Source of the DNA: Symsagittifera roscoffensis
Taxonomy: Eukaryota > Xenacoelomorpha > Acoela > Convolutidae
Direction of reading: 5' to 3'
Length of the DNA: 64,000 nucleotides
Assembly: GCF_963678635.1 (NCBI RefSeq)
Contig: NC_087062.1
Span: 99,379,705 to 99,443,704, forward strand
Shown here: piece by piece, positions 21,312 through 33,172 of the stretch
How positions within the stretch are numbered: the first letter of the stretch is position 1
Layout of the letters: every line of letters begins with the position of its first letter
Translations under genes and position numbers: made by a program
Notes under the pieces: generated by a model
Database searches by the model: none
Seen by the model: only the letters and a program-made list of their open reading frames with translations
What the model was told of the DNA's origin: nothing

Positions 21312-23114
21312 CATTGTAATATTACGCAATTAACCGTAATATAAGGCAAATTTCAGTTACTGCCAAATTACTGGCAGTCTCGGTGACTTTCAGCAACCTA
21401 ATTGGAACAAAAGCAAAAAATTTTATTTAACTTTTAAGTTGTGATTAAGTTAGATTTTTAAAAAGTGATCTTAGCTACAATGAGTCGGAAATTGTTTCCG
21501 GCGTTCAATTGAGAAATTTTAGTCTAGCTAACATCGCTCAGAACATTAAAAGTCAGTTTCCGACAGCTAAATGAGCACTATTAGGTTACTCCAGTTTGTA
21601 TTAGTACGCTCACCGAAAAAAAAAATACTACCAACTTTGCATTAACAATAAAAAAAACTAAATTAGCTAAAGTTAAGTTGACAAAAAGCATTTATATATG
21701 ACACATAGAATTTCAAAACGTTGAAACAAACAGAAGTAATCAGAAAGAGCAATCTGCCAAATTTCAGCAAATTTTCAGGCGATCTTGAGACATAGTTTTT
21801 GTCTGAAAAACTAACTTCTGCATAGGAAGTTTGTCTAAAAATATTGTGCTCTTTTCAGTTTTTTGTATGTTCCACCTATGTGCTACTCTTTAAAGAGATG
21901 TGCAAAAAAAGCTGGACAGACCAAATTAAATAAGGAGAACGTTTGACTCAATTCGAAAAAACTTTACATGCAAAAGCTAGTTTTTGAACAGAATTACGCT
22001 TCAAGCTCGCCAAAAAAGTTCAAGTTTTTGTAAAGATTTTTGTTCTCATTTGAGTTTGTAGCAAAACAGGATTGAAAGAGTTATAACAAGTTACTTAACG
22101 TTATAGCTAATGCCAAAGTATTAGTGCAAAATTGCAAACGAAGTTAATTAACCTAAAACCGCTCTTTTTGATTTCCTTACGTAAAAACAGTTTACAAAAA
22201 AAACGTATTCATCTAAATGCAATAAATTCTGACAGATATTGCTGATATAGTCGCCGATATTGCCAGCGATTTGGCATTAACTATATAAGTAGCAGCGAAA
22301 GACTGGAACAGACAGAAATAATAAAAATGTGCAATCTGTCAATTTTGAGCAATTTTTGCAAGCTATTTTTTATTTTTAGGTAACCTTGCGACATAATTTT
22401 GTCTCTAAAATGAAATTTTGCATGCAAAAATTGTCTGAAACAAGTCGTTTGCTCTTTTTAATTTATTTTGCTTATTCCAATTTTTTGCAACTCTCTTATA
22501 GCTATAATTAGTAGCAAAAAGTTCGGAAAGACTGAATTAATTAAAATGAGCAATCAGTGCTTTTCGATACTTTTTTTGCAGGCAAAATCTGAAGCCGATC
22601 AACCTTGATTTACTCGTCAGACCAAATTCAAAATGCGAGATCGTGATTATCCGATGATTATGCTAGCCTAGTTTTTAAATACTGCGATGAACATCCAGAT
22701 TTTATAGTACAACACTTCGACACTTTGGATGCAATTGCCCGCCGTGGTTATAGGTTTTGATCAAAACTCGGATCTACTTAACAATCTCGCCCCCCCCCCC
22801 TTGTTCCCTCCTATGGTATCTACTAAAAAATCTCGAGCCCTGTAAATAAAAACAGTAAATTCGCACTAGAGCATTGTATGTAAATTCGAGTTTTGCTGCA
22901 TTCTGATTGGGCGAAAGTTCGCTGCAAGTAATCTTATAAACGATCTCCTCCCCTTTCTTGAAAGCGGGATTGTTAAGTAGATTCCGTAACTCTGCTTTAT
23001 GAACTTTCGACGTTGTGTTTAATTCAGTTTTAATTTCCGTTGATGTCTAGACAACTGCTCTTTTTAGTTAATTCTGTCTGTCCGAATTTTTTGCAACTCT
23101 CTATAAATATAGAA
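21312..23114. repeat. Degenerate array of ~200-bp foldback units
   Basis: Diverged units with the same end motifs (AACAGACAGAA..AAAGAGCAATCTG at one side, ..TTTGCTCTTTTTAAT.TA at the other) and a shared core (CAATTTTTGCATG / TGTCTGAAA) occur at about 21720-21890, 22290-22480 and 22520 onward. A run of 11 Cs lies at 22790-22800. No gene is seen. Confidence 0.6.
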
Positions 23115-23523
23115 AGTTGCAAAAAGTTCGGACAGACAGAAATAATTAAAAAGAGCAATCTGCCAATTTTGAGCAATTTTTGCATGCAAATTTGAATTTT
23201 TAGGTGACATTGAGACAAACTTTCAGTCTGAAAAATAAGCTTTTGCATACAAAAATTGTCTGAAAAAGGTCATTTGCTCTTTTTAATTAATTCTGTCTGT
23301 CCGAACTTTTTGCTACTATAGAGAGTTGCAAAAAGTTCGGACAGACAGAATTAATTAAAAAGAGCAATCTGCCAATTTTGAGCAATTTTTGCATGCAAAT
23401 TTGAATTTTTAGGTGACATTGAGACAAACTTTCAGTCTGGAAAATTAGCTTTTGCATGCAAAAATTGTCTGAAAAAGGTCATTTGCTCTTTTTAATTAAT
23501 TCTGTCTGTCCGAACTTTTTGCT
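23115..23523. repeat. Two tandem 200-bp foldback units (youngest pair)
   Basis: Units at 23115-23314 and 23324-23523 are nearly identical. Each is bounded by 40-bp inverted repeats (GCAAAAAGTTCGGACAGACA.. and complement); in the second unit the arms (23328-23367, 23483-23522) are perfect. This is MITE-like, but the head-to-tail arrangement suggests satellite-style expansion. Confidence 0.8.
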
Positions 23524-26500
23524 ACTAATTATAATTATAGCTTTTAGTTTGTACGATCATTTTGGTTTGCTCTTTTGACAATTTGAATGCTATATCTCAC
23601 TGTCTCAAGCTCAGAATTCTTTTAGAATTTTAAATCGTTGTCCGATAAATTTAATAAACGATAGAATACAATTTTAAAAAACAATTTGCCATATTTGAAC
23701 AAAAATTGCATGCAAAATGGAATTTTTAAGTGACCACGAAACATTATGTGCAAAAAAAAAGATTTTTTAAGCAACAATTGTCTAAAATATGTCACACCTC
23801 TTTTTTATCAAATTTGTCAGTTCCAATTTTTTGCATATCTCTACTATTAAGAATGAGATGCTTCCTTGTAAAAACTTGTGCATTTAAAGGCTTTTTGAAA
23901 CAGAACTTGTGTCACAAGATTGCTGAAAAAGTAAAATCCTACGCAAAGTGTTGTCAATCTGCAGATTGCTCTTTTCAAATGAGTTTGACTCGTCGCATTT
24001 TGAAACTACTCCTAATTAATGCCAGTCTCTCTTTACAGTGATGAATTTTTTCGCCCGGACAAAAAGCATAAAGTTTAAAAATAAAAACGCGTTTCAAAAA
24101 GGCAAATTTGATAAATAAGACCTGATGAAGCAAAAACTTTACAAAATTTTGACCCAAAAACAGATCGTTTATGGCTTTTTTTAGTCAACTAAAAAGTACG
24201 CTACAACTACTGGGTCAATTACTGCCAAAATTAAATCAAAATGAGCCCCCTACGTATTCCAACAAACTTCACAAGAGGAGCAGTTTCCGCAAAATTAGAT
24301 AAACTAAATTTATGTTTGCTTGATAGCCCAAAAGTTTCATTTTTTATATGAAACAACAATATACTATTTAAAACAATGTTTTAATTTTTTGTGGTCACGG
24401 AACCTGAACAAGAATAAAATTAACCCGAAATTGCTGATTTTGACGTAGAAATCTAAACTTTCCTTTTCAACAACCCCGTCACAAATTTTAACCACACAAT
24501 CATAATTTTCAAAAATAAAGTTTCTCAAGGTCTGACTCAACAATCGAAAGACTTTCCAGTAAAAAGCAGATCAATTATTATATGTTCATAAGTTTACGGT
24601 ACTTTGTAATGAAAATAATTTCATCAATTTGATTCAAAATGTTATCTTGAATCGCAAACAAAATATTGAGTTCAAATAGAAATAATATTTCATTTATAAT
24701 TAGTTTTTGTGAAATATCAAAAAATTTCTATTTGGTTCATTTGGCGTAATTAATGCAGGCGAACCATTTTATTCACTGCTTAGCCAATGTAATGAGAAGA
24801 TCACGTCTGGCACAAAAATTGCTCCAATTTGAATTATAGCACGTTAGTTAATACAATATTCGTCAACAGATAGATGCTAGTTATATGAATTTGTATTTTA
24901 CAATAAATGAAGATTCGATAAATAATATTTTTTCATTTTTTTTGGAAGTTTTTATTAAAACTTCTAACCTGAATTTACTTCTACCGCCCAAAAACATTTT
25001 GACGTCACCTCAATACGAGTTTAGACTGCATTTTTTTCTCAAAAAAAAATTCCTGAGGTATCTTAAAAAGAATCGAGTAAGGCGATATTCCGCCATTACA
25101 TGAAGTGATATGGCGAAATTTAAACGCAAAAATCAACCACCTGAAAGTTTTTCGAAAATTCTCTCACTGATATGAACACTTAATCCAATAACATAGGGAT
25201 ATACACTGTATGACAAAATTTGCGAACAAATCTTGAGTTCTATGATTTTTTGTATTATGATTTTGATTTCAACAATAATTGAGTTTTGTGTTTCAAAACT
25301 TTTTATGCTAGTCACCAGTTTCAACACTTTATGGTAGCCAAGCTTTATACTAGTCAATATATCGCCCTAAATGAAGAAAGGACAGCAGTATTAACCACTC
25401 AAACTCAAACCCTTCCAAAGAATGGCCAAAATTGTCAAAAAGAGTCCTGAAGTTTTGAGAGGCAATTATTTGGTCGACATTAGGAAATGAGAGTTCATTC
25501 AATTCTTTCAAGTTTAAGTATACCTGATAAAAGTCAGTCATAGGAAGCTGAAAAATTCTTTTTATATCCTGAATTATTCGCGAGTGTCGATTATTAGCGC
25601 TGACAACTTTTTTTTCTTCACATTTAAATCATGGGGACCCAAATCCCAAATCCTTTTTTCACAGGCAAACAATGCTTTTTTTTGCAAATCTATTATTGTT
25701 ATTTCGCCAAACTCATGTGTTTAAAAAAAGAGGCGAAGCTGCGCTTTGCAAACAATTGCGAGAAAACGACCAAAAATCAGCTATCAAGTGATATAAGAAA
25801 AAATAGAAATAAGCCTCGAGTTTGCAAAAACTCGAGGCATAGCAAAATCTCGAATTATCTAAAGTCTGTGACCTAGCAAATTTGAGTCTCACGCACTAAC
25901 CAATCATCAGCGGATGCTTAAAATCCCCAAAAACTAGCCACCAATAACGCAGCCACATATGCTAATAAATTGTCATTTCGATGCAGCAAAAGTAGCACCA
26001 AATACCAAAAGATACAATTTTGCCTGTAATAAATAGCAAATCATAAGGCCACTTTATGTATAAATTATGCTTTTCAGAACCTCGCGAGATATATTGAGTT
26101 AGAAAATTTTTGAAATCGAGATTTTGTTATTGTTGTTGTTTGAAAAAAAAGCTTTTTTCGGTTAATTTGATGAATTAAAAATGCATCAACTGTATAAGCT
26201 TATATGTCAAAGCATATGTTATCAATAAGCTGTAAAGGTGAAACCAATAAGCTGTCATGCCAATTCGATGTAGGCAAATATTTCTGCTGTAAGCCGCAAC
26301 AATATTTGGGACTTAGTCGCAACAATATTTGCGAATTAGGTTGGAAAAAAAAATAAAGTTCGTGCAATAATACTTTGCTTCGCAATAGTGTTCTGAGGAG
26401 ATCGAATGCATCAATCATACAATTCACGGTCGAATTGTTTTTGTTCCCCGTTGAATAGTGCCTCCTTTTTCAAGTCCAATTCGAATTTGCTTCACCGATC

Positions 26501-27036
26501 TGCGAAGCCAGTCGAACATAAAAGCTCCTCCTTCCAGCGTAGCTTAAAATAGTTTGTGAAACAAGAGTATTTTGTACGCATAGTATGGTTATCCGGTACA
26601 TGTACTCTGCGCTACTTAATTTTTGGGAACCCGCAACAGAAATCTACTTCTTCATAGACCTACTTCCTTGAATAATGACTCCTTCGAATATCCTTAGGTT
26701 TTTAAAAGCTCCAATTTCAAAAAAAAAACTTTTTTAACGCAAAGTACCTCTGTCTATATTAAATGTTAACACAAAAGCAAAATTGCACTTCGCATACAAG
26801 CAAAATATGACCGATAACGCTACTGGGGAAAACTGAATGAAAAAATGGAGTCTACAAAATTTCATTAGTGACGCACGCGAATTAGGAGTCTATATAATTG
26901 CCAAGTGACGCAAGCCAATTAGGACGCATTAGGAATACCAGTCAATTTGGCAAAAAGAAATTTACCAACTAACATGCCTCAACTTTTAGAGCGGACGCAT
27001 TTAAACCAGTATACGAAAAAAATTTTCAGAACATCC
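23524..27036. other. Non-coding region with degraded repeats
   Basis: A further decayed foldback unit lies at ~23660-23850. 24140-24380 is related to 29455-29700 (shared TGCTTGATAGCC and ..GGGTCAATT.CTGCC motifs) and distantly to the intronic repeat at 12800. A CGCAACAATATTTG motif recurs at 26297, 26321 and 27222. I support no coding gene; the minus-strand ORFs at 25133-25541 have no recognisable content. The first exon of MTAP should lie here or beyond but was not found. Confidence 0.4.
25813..25838. repeat. 11-bp hairpin
   Basis: GCCTCGAGTTT and its reverse complement AAACTCGAGGC are separated by GCAA. Confidence 0.6.
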
Positions 27037-27105
27037 GACCCTGCCCAGGTTCGAACCCTCTTATTTTGCTGCTGGTCTCACTTTCTACCTCTACGCAACA
27101 GATCC
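27037..27105 (-). tRNA. tRNA-like sequence (degraded tRNA or SINE head)
   Basis: On the minus strand a 69-nt segment has a B-box-like GGGTTCGAACC, an A-box-like GCGTAGAGGTAGA, and ends that could pair over 6 of 7 positions (GGATCTG with CAGGGTC). The D and T stems pair poorly, so it is unlikely to be a working tRNA. A tRNA-derived SINE promoter is more probable. Confidence 0.3.
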
Positions 27106-27412
27106 ATGATGCCTAGAAGCTTAAGAGCTATTTATAATATAGTATTCTGTGTTAATATCCTTACCATTGGCTGTACTTAATAGCTGGATCAAAATGACAC
27201 ATTTTGTCGCAACAATTGCATCGCAACAATATTTGCGACGTAGGTTGGAAAAAAGGAAAGTTCAAACTATAACACAAGCTATGCTTGTGTAAACATCATG
27301 CCAATTTTATTTCTCAAAAAAAATGTTGGCTCAAATTTGTCATTACCTTCATCAGACAGGACCCGAAGATGCATGACTTCCGCACAGTTGTAAAACATTT
27401 TTTAAAAATGGT

Positions 27413-27601
27413 GGCTCTTTTTCTTTTCCCCCCACCTGCAAATTTCTTTATGTAAATTTGTTGACCAGCGTCCGATTGTAAGGAAAATTTACATACGGAC
27501 TTATGAACCCACGACAAACATATTTGGTCTTCATACTGAACCTCGTAAAACCACTCGTTAAACATATATATTAAAGCTCGTGTATGGGAGGAAAAAGATC
27601 C
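27413..27601. mobile_element. hAT-like MITE with perfect 8-bp target duplication
   Basis: This 189-bp element has GGCTCTTTTTC at the left and GAAAAAGATCC at the right (one mismatch from perfect TIRs). It is flanked by AAAATGGT on both sides (27405-27412 and 27602-27609). The interior is closely related to the 6877 copy (AAATTTACATACGGACTTAT; ATATTTGGTCTTCATACT). Confidence 0.85.
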
Positions 27602-27609
27602 AAAATGGT

Positions 27610-28765
27610 GATATGTTACAATTGGTGGTAATTTTGAGATTTATTTGAGTATAATGCATGTTTTAAATTTATTGACTATAAAGCATAATATAATCATTTC
27701 ATTTTCAATCAATTGTAAATGCTTTTTAAGATAGTTTAATAATAACATTACTCTTGCCAGATGAAATATGATTCAAAAATTCAAATTTTACATTCTTTTT
27801 CAAAAAATTTGGCTTTTGAAAAAAAACTATAAATAAAGTTCGAAGTATAACAAAGAGCCATCCAGCTTCTTAACTTGTATCTGCCACCTATTGTAATATA
27901 CCACCAAAAAAAACGTCCAACGCTCAGGTAGGGTATTATCTAATTTTAAGTACTGCAAAACCCAAGGTGAAGTTTTTACATTGGCCTGAGAACTTATCAG
28001 CACACGAACAAAACATGCTGTCATTTGTTGAATTGAAAAATTTGAGGAGATCATGATGGAGAGGAAAATGAATGTCACTTTACAAATATACCTTTTTTGC
28101 ATCTTCGCTAAAAACACATCAAAGACATTTTAAAGCCTCAATTCCAAAAACTGCAGTGCCCTTGGGAATAAATAAACACAATTTGACAAATATTGAAGCA
28201 GACGAGCACATTTAAAGAGCTTGTATTTCTCCACCTGCACCGTTCGCCACTCCTATTAGTGCTAGTGTTATTATAAAATATAAAAAATTGATGTTTATAA
28301 AAAGGTTACTGAAGCCATCTTTCTTTTTGCCTTCGTCTGTGTTCATACACTTAATCTCCCTTTTCACAACTATTCCTCATCTTATGAAATGAATGTGAGT
28401 GACAAACGGATGAGTAGATATCATATCACAAACAAGTATCTGTATCTTTTTTTAAATGCTTCGAAATATTGTATCAACTTGTGTTTTATCGTCTGATCCG
28501 AAGGCTCTTCATTCGAAGAAAGCATAATAAAGCAAGCACACATTCTTTAAAAATTAGCTCGCTTTTTTAAATAATAACCAAAATTCAGCTATCAATACTT
28601 CAATTAACACAAAGCTGCAACGTAAAATCTTGGTTGAATTGTTCCAACTAATTTATTTTCTGTTTCAATGTGATGTTAAAATTCATAAAATGCATTTGAT
28701 GTTGCAACAACATATCAAAACTGAGAACAGCTGTAATTAACCTATTATCAGAGCAGAACAAAGAA
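27610..28765. other. Intergenic or 3' flank, nothing recognised
   Basis: AT-rich sequence with no ORF, repeat or RNA that I can support. It probably includes the 3' UTR of the minus-strand gene ending at 28766. Confidence 0.4.
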
Positions 28766-29112
28766 CTAGTCCGAGTCGAGCACGAAGTTTGACAGTTTCT
28801 CATTGTTGTAATTCATTAAATCCTCGTCCTCGTCCTCCTCTTCCTCGCTCTCCGATTCGCTCAACGGCAGATTTGCATGTGGCTGTTGTGGGAAGTCCAC
28901 GTTTCGATGTATGTTTTTGTCCTCGTCGTCTGAATCGTCCCCGGCCGCAAAAGCGATGTCAGCATAGTCCTGATTCGACTGATTGTTGCCCTCGACCAAG
29001 GTTGACAAGTCGACGTTAGCTGAGATCTCGCCCTCCTTCTGCAGCCGCTTCGCCTCCTCCGGAAGATATCTGGCGACCACGTCCGCTTTTTCATCTTGAA
29101 ACTCTCTCAGAC
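28766..29112 (-). CDS. Acidic C-terminal exon of an unidentified host gene
   Basis: An acceptor TTTTCTACAG precedes GTCTGAGAGAG; the exon enters with two bases of a split codon and runs to a TAG-type stop at 28766. The ~115-residue product begins LREFQDEKADVVARYLPEEA, continues with a charged helical part, and ends in a highly acidic tail (SESESEEEEDEDEDLMNYNN) closing with LDSD. GC content is well above the flanks and the reading frame is clean, so this is very probably a genuine terminal exon. I do not recognise the family; acidic C-tails of this kind occur in many chaperone, trafficking and ciliary proteins. Upstream exons should lie at higher coordinates on the minus strand but none was identified before the transposon-rich region. 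Confidence 0.65.
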
Positions 29113-32100
29113 CTGTAGAAAAAACAACCTCTTCCAGCTCATCTCAGTAACACTCAATACAATAAAGTTAAACTATAAACCAAAAATCCCTTATGTTTAT
29201 GGTCTAATTAGCTGCGCAATATCATAGGCGAACTAGATCACTCGGCCAATGGCACCTCAATTTCAGACTTTTAACCACAGGCACATTAATTACAGGCACA
29301 GACAGCAACGAATGCTGTTTTTCAAGCAGCTATAGAGTATTGATTCAAAACGGACGAAACGAACAAAACTTGAATTTTAACGGACATGAGAAAAAAAGAT
29401 GAAGGTGAAAATTGATTAAATGGAACGGATATTGTGTAATTTATTTCTCAAAACTCTGGCCCAAAAGCTTACTTCCAAAGCGGATCATTGGTGAATTTTC
29501 GACAGTCAAAAATTGTGGCAAAACTAAAGGGTCAATTGCCAGCATAACTTCATCAAAGTAAGCTTCTCAACTAGCTCCACGAAGTTTCGGAAGGATATGA
29601 CCTTCCAAGTTCTGAATGAATTATTTTGCTTGATAGCCAGAAAATGTCACTTTTAACATTTAAATGAGCAAATTTTTTATTTGGAACAGTTTGCGCATAT
29701 TTTTTAGAACATAAAACCTTCTTAAACTTCGTTGAGCTACATAAAAGACTCATTTTGATCAGATTTAAAAAAATTCGCGATAGCTGAAAACCAACAGTAT
29801 GTAAAGAAAAATGAAACGAATAATTTGGTTGCTGAGAAGTGAAATTAATTTCAACTAGCGTGTAACGCATCTTCGGTGCTTCAAACTTTTGACAAATCAT
29901 AAAAAACCGCATATATTGGATACAAGTTTGCAGCCTTTGAATGTACTCTGGCAACACCTAATTACAGGGTTGGTAATTTCAACTTTTATAAAGTTAATTT
30001 TCATTCTAATTTTGAAAAACATAAAAACGTCATATCTTGAAAACCTAAAAACCATTTGGAGAAACCCGGAGACCACATTTGTAACCACTGAGAATAAACA
30101 GAGCACCCCACTGAAAATCCCGAAAAAAATCATAAAAAACGTCTTATCTCGGAAACTAAACAGATTTGAGCATTAATAATTATAGACAAGATTTGCAACT
30201 CCTGAGTGCCCTGAAAAAAAGGTTGTCTCACTACAAGACGAGGAATTTCAAATTGTGAAACTTTTTGCAGGTAAGTTCCTTTCGTTAATTATGCAAAAAC
30301 ACTACGTTGAAGAAGCTTAAACATGGGGAGGTAGTGAAGCCCACATTTGAATATATAATAGACAAAATTACTCGATTTCAAAACATGCACTGTTGCTCTA
30401 ACATTAATGCCTTCGTTGATCTATGATCGATCCGTCTATTTCCATTTAAGATGATCTGGGAAGGCTAGGGCGAAAAAAGGCGAGATAACACTGAGAGTTT
30501 GAGTGGGGGAGATTTGAAGTCAATAAGCTGAAGAAGATCAATTGGGAATGCCGGATTTTCTTAAGGCGGTTGAAGTTGGTGGATGCAGCCTCTGATCTAG
30601 TCGTGAAAAACATAGAACGCAGGCATTGCAGGAATAATGCTTTTGGGGGGGGGGGGGGGGAGGGATGAGGAAGAGGAGTTGGTTGATTGACCATTGCCTT
30701 TCGGGTAGTTTTGAACTTATTGTTTCATCTGTCATCGGCTTTAACCAGCAATTATTGCAATCTCAAAATCGGCCTCGTACAAAGTTTCACATTTTTTTAA
30801 AATCTGATTATGATTTCCGTTATACAAATTTTCAATGATACCAAATGGCCATGATTAAAAGGGTTACCATAATCAGTTATGTATACTAAATCTCTTTTTC
30901 TTTTAAATTTTGATTTTCGATATGATCTTTGTTGTAAGGCCGTTGCATAGCTTTCATATACTTAAAAAACAAGACTTTCGGAAATTTCGCCAGCCTTGAA
31001 CTTTTATTTTTATCAAACTAAATAAATTAAGGATCAGCTACAAAATGCGATTGACTTGACTTGAAACGGCCAAGCCGCATTGATGGAGCGAGCGGCACAA
31101 TGCGTCAAGCATCATCGGATATCGTTGTTATTAGTCTTGATTGGAGGATCGTTTCTCTGCAAAAGCACCGTGTACATCTCATCTAGTTTAAATTTTGCTC
31201 AGATGCCTCATGTTTTTGTGGTGAAGTAGTTTCATTGAATCGACAGCTGCTTCTCACAGAGCTCCAAAACTTAGAGCGCTTCCAGGTGTAGTAGTCCAGT
31301 TGAAACCTGCGTCTCGAACATATTCAGAAAAACTGAATCTTATGCTTGTATTATAGTAGTTGAGCTTGTTTCTATCATAATCACAGAAAACTTTCTGGGT
31401 GTCCAAAATTTTCCAAAATATCCAAAAAACTGTTTTAATGAGAATTATAAGAAAACTATTCAAAAACATTTACCGAGGAAAAAACTGAAACTGATGTTTT
31501 GGTTGATTTTTTTTCAAGGTGCGTATGAGCAGACAACAGTTGCTAAGTTAAGTGTTTGGGCTTCAAGAAGTTACGAAATCAGGCAGTCTTCCCTTTGATT
31601 TTGTTGGAAACCTGGGTTTTATTGGGCAGTAATGGGTCATTTTGGGCTATTAACACGTGTTTTGTTCTTTTGTTAAAAATTCATTTTTTCGGTGTGAAAG
31701 AATTATATGTTTTTCCTACAGCCAAAAGAAATGCTGCTTCACTGCTTTTAAAAGAGCTTCCCTGAAGATTTTCGTGACTTGTATACATCACTGGGATCGG
31801 TTTCGAGGCCTGATATCTCATCTCCAGCAGCGAAACTTTCAGGTTTTTAGACCTTGCCAGCTTATAGAAAGAGGAGCGATTTCGAGACAATTGATGTAAA
31901 TATGAGCAAGTCGTCTAAGTTGAGCAAAGTCTGTGAGGCCCAGTAGCAAGACAGGACAACTGATTGTGAAGCGAACGTTATGTCTTTGGCGGATGTTTGT
32001 TGGGATGTTGGAGAGAGTTTGGACTGCAGTAATTAATGGGACATAGCTTGCGGCAGTTGTTTCATTGGCGAAGATGGCAACTGGGTCGCATTTGCAAAAC

Positions 32101-32299
32101 AAGGAGCCCCATTGGGGACTGTGGGCTTGGATGTCTCAGATCAGTCAATCAGAGTAGTTGACTAAGTCATCAAGTGATTTGATACAGCCTTGAGGGAACT
32201 AGTTTCTAAGCAGAAAGTAGATGTTTGTGATTGATAATTTTCCATTCTTGGTTATTAAGTTAGTAAATTGTGCCTCTATGAGGGTTTGTAGATTGTAAG
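29113..32299. other. Intron or intergenic DNA with degraded repeats
   Basis: 29455-29700 is related to 24140-24380. A G run lies at ~30643-30660. I see no exon of the flanking gene and no RNA gene. Several ORFs of 60-130 codons exist on both strands, without recognisable content. Confidence 0.4.
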
Positions 32300-32328
32300 T
32301 TCTAGTTTCCGGGTCCAATGGCGCCGCC

Positions 32329-32770
32329 TTGACGTGGTGGACCCGATTCGCAACATGCCGCCGCAAAATGGCACCAAAACCCCCTCCCCGTGTTTGGGAG
32401 CGCAGAAAGCGTGCTCAAACCGCGTTTTTGGTGGTGGAGCGTCCAAAAGTGGCTGGGCTGCTCCGTCTTCTTATACTTATCCTCCTTTTATGTGCCGACA
32501 TTAAACCAAACCCAGGCCTCTATTTCTGCCCTCCCTGTAGCACAAATCCCTCCCGCACTCAAGCAAGTGTTTAGTGTTACATATGCGGATGGATCCACTT
32601 AAAATGTAGCGGACTCGCAAACCTCAAACAGCACCACGGAAACTTTCACTGCCCTACTTGTACGAACAATAATATCCTGTCCCTCTCAGTTAATAATACG
32701 CCTAAAAGGCCAAAAAACACAGACTACAAACCTGGCTGCCCGAATAACAAAGACACTGAACGACCAAAAC
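32329..32770 (+). pseudogene. CR1-like ORF start: 2A-like motif and zinc finger
   Basis: The open frame encodes a hydrophobic run ending ADIKPNPGL, similar to the 2A-like D(V/I)ExNPGP sequences at the N-termini of CR1-type ORFs, where they act in ribosome skipping or as signal sequences. The conserved E is K, and the final P, after which cleavage depends, is L. After a frame change a PHD-like finger follows (CYICGWIHLKCSGLANLKQH then CPTC), with paired Cys residues and a His. The motif is probably no longer functional. Confidence 0.7.
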
Positions 32771-33172
32771 ACTAACCCTCAAAACCATACAGCGCATACT
32801 ACTTCCACCATTTCCCGCCCTTACCAAATCCTAACAGTAACCAATCCCAATCAACAAAATCCTAAACTTTCTTCAACTGAACTGTAACGGAGTATTAGGG
32901 AAAGCACCCGAAATTGCTGCACTAATGTGTGAATTTCAAATTCATATCGCTGTTTTTCAAGCACTCCCTCGCAAGGCCCGAACTAAACTATTATCAGAAA
33001 GAACCGCCCTCCAGAGGAAATTTGAGTACTTAGTGTCATACAGAACTCACGTATCTACGAAGAGTTGCAAAGTAGAAGACGGGACTTTATAGGCGCAGTG
33101 TTTTCAAATAATGGCCAGCAACCAAATCGTCCGTTTCACTAATTTTTACATTCCCGAGCAGTAGCTGCCTAA

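Noticed and set aside
21700-23850. CRISPR-like or rho-independent terminator clusters from the repeated hairpins
   Set aside because: Units are 200-bp foldbacks with 40-bp arms in a eukaryotic context; they fit MITE or satellite DNA.
27037-27105. A functional tRNA gene
   Set aside because: D and T stems do not pair and no clear anticodon loop can be drawn; kept only as tRNA-like.
21300-28760. MTAP first exon with the GIIGG loop
   Set aside because: I looked for a minus-strand GxIGGxG-coding segment upstream of exon 2 copy c and could not find one; it may lie beyond the region or be too diverged to see by eye.
28789-29019. Plus-strand Arg/Pro-rich ORF opposite the acidic exon
   Set aside because: Complement of Glu/Asp/Ser codons; the minus-strand frame has the splice site and protein-like composition.
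32447-32520. Functional 2A ribosome-skipping site
   Set aside because: The terminal Pro after NPG is Leu and the preceding Glu is Lys; both are needed for activity in known 2A sequences, and the downstream frame is broken.
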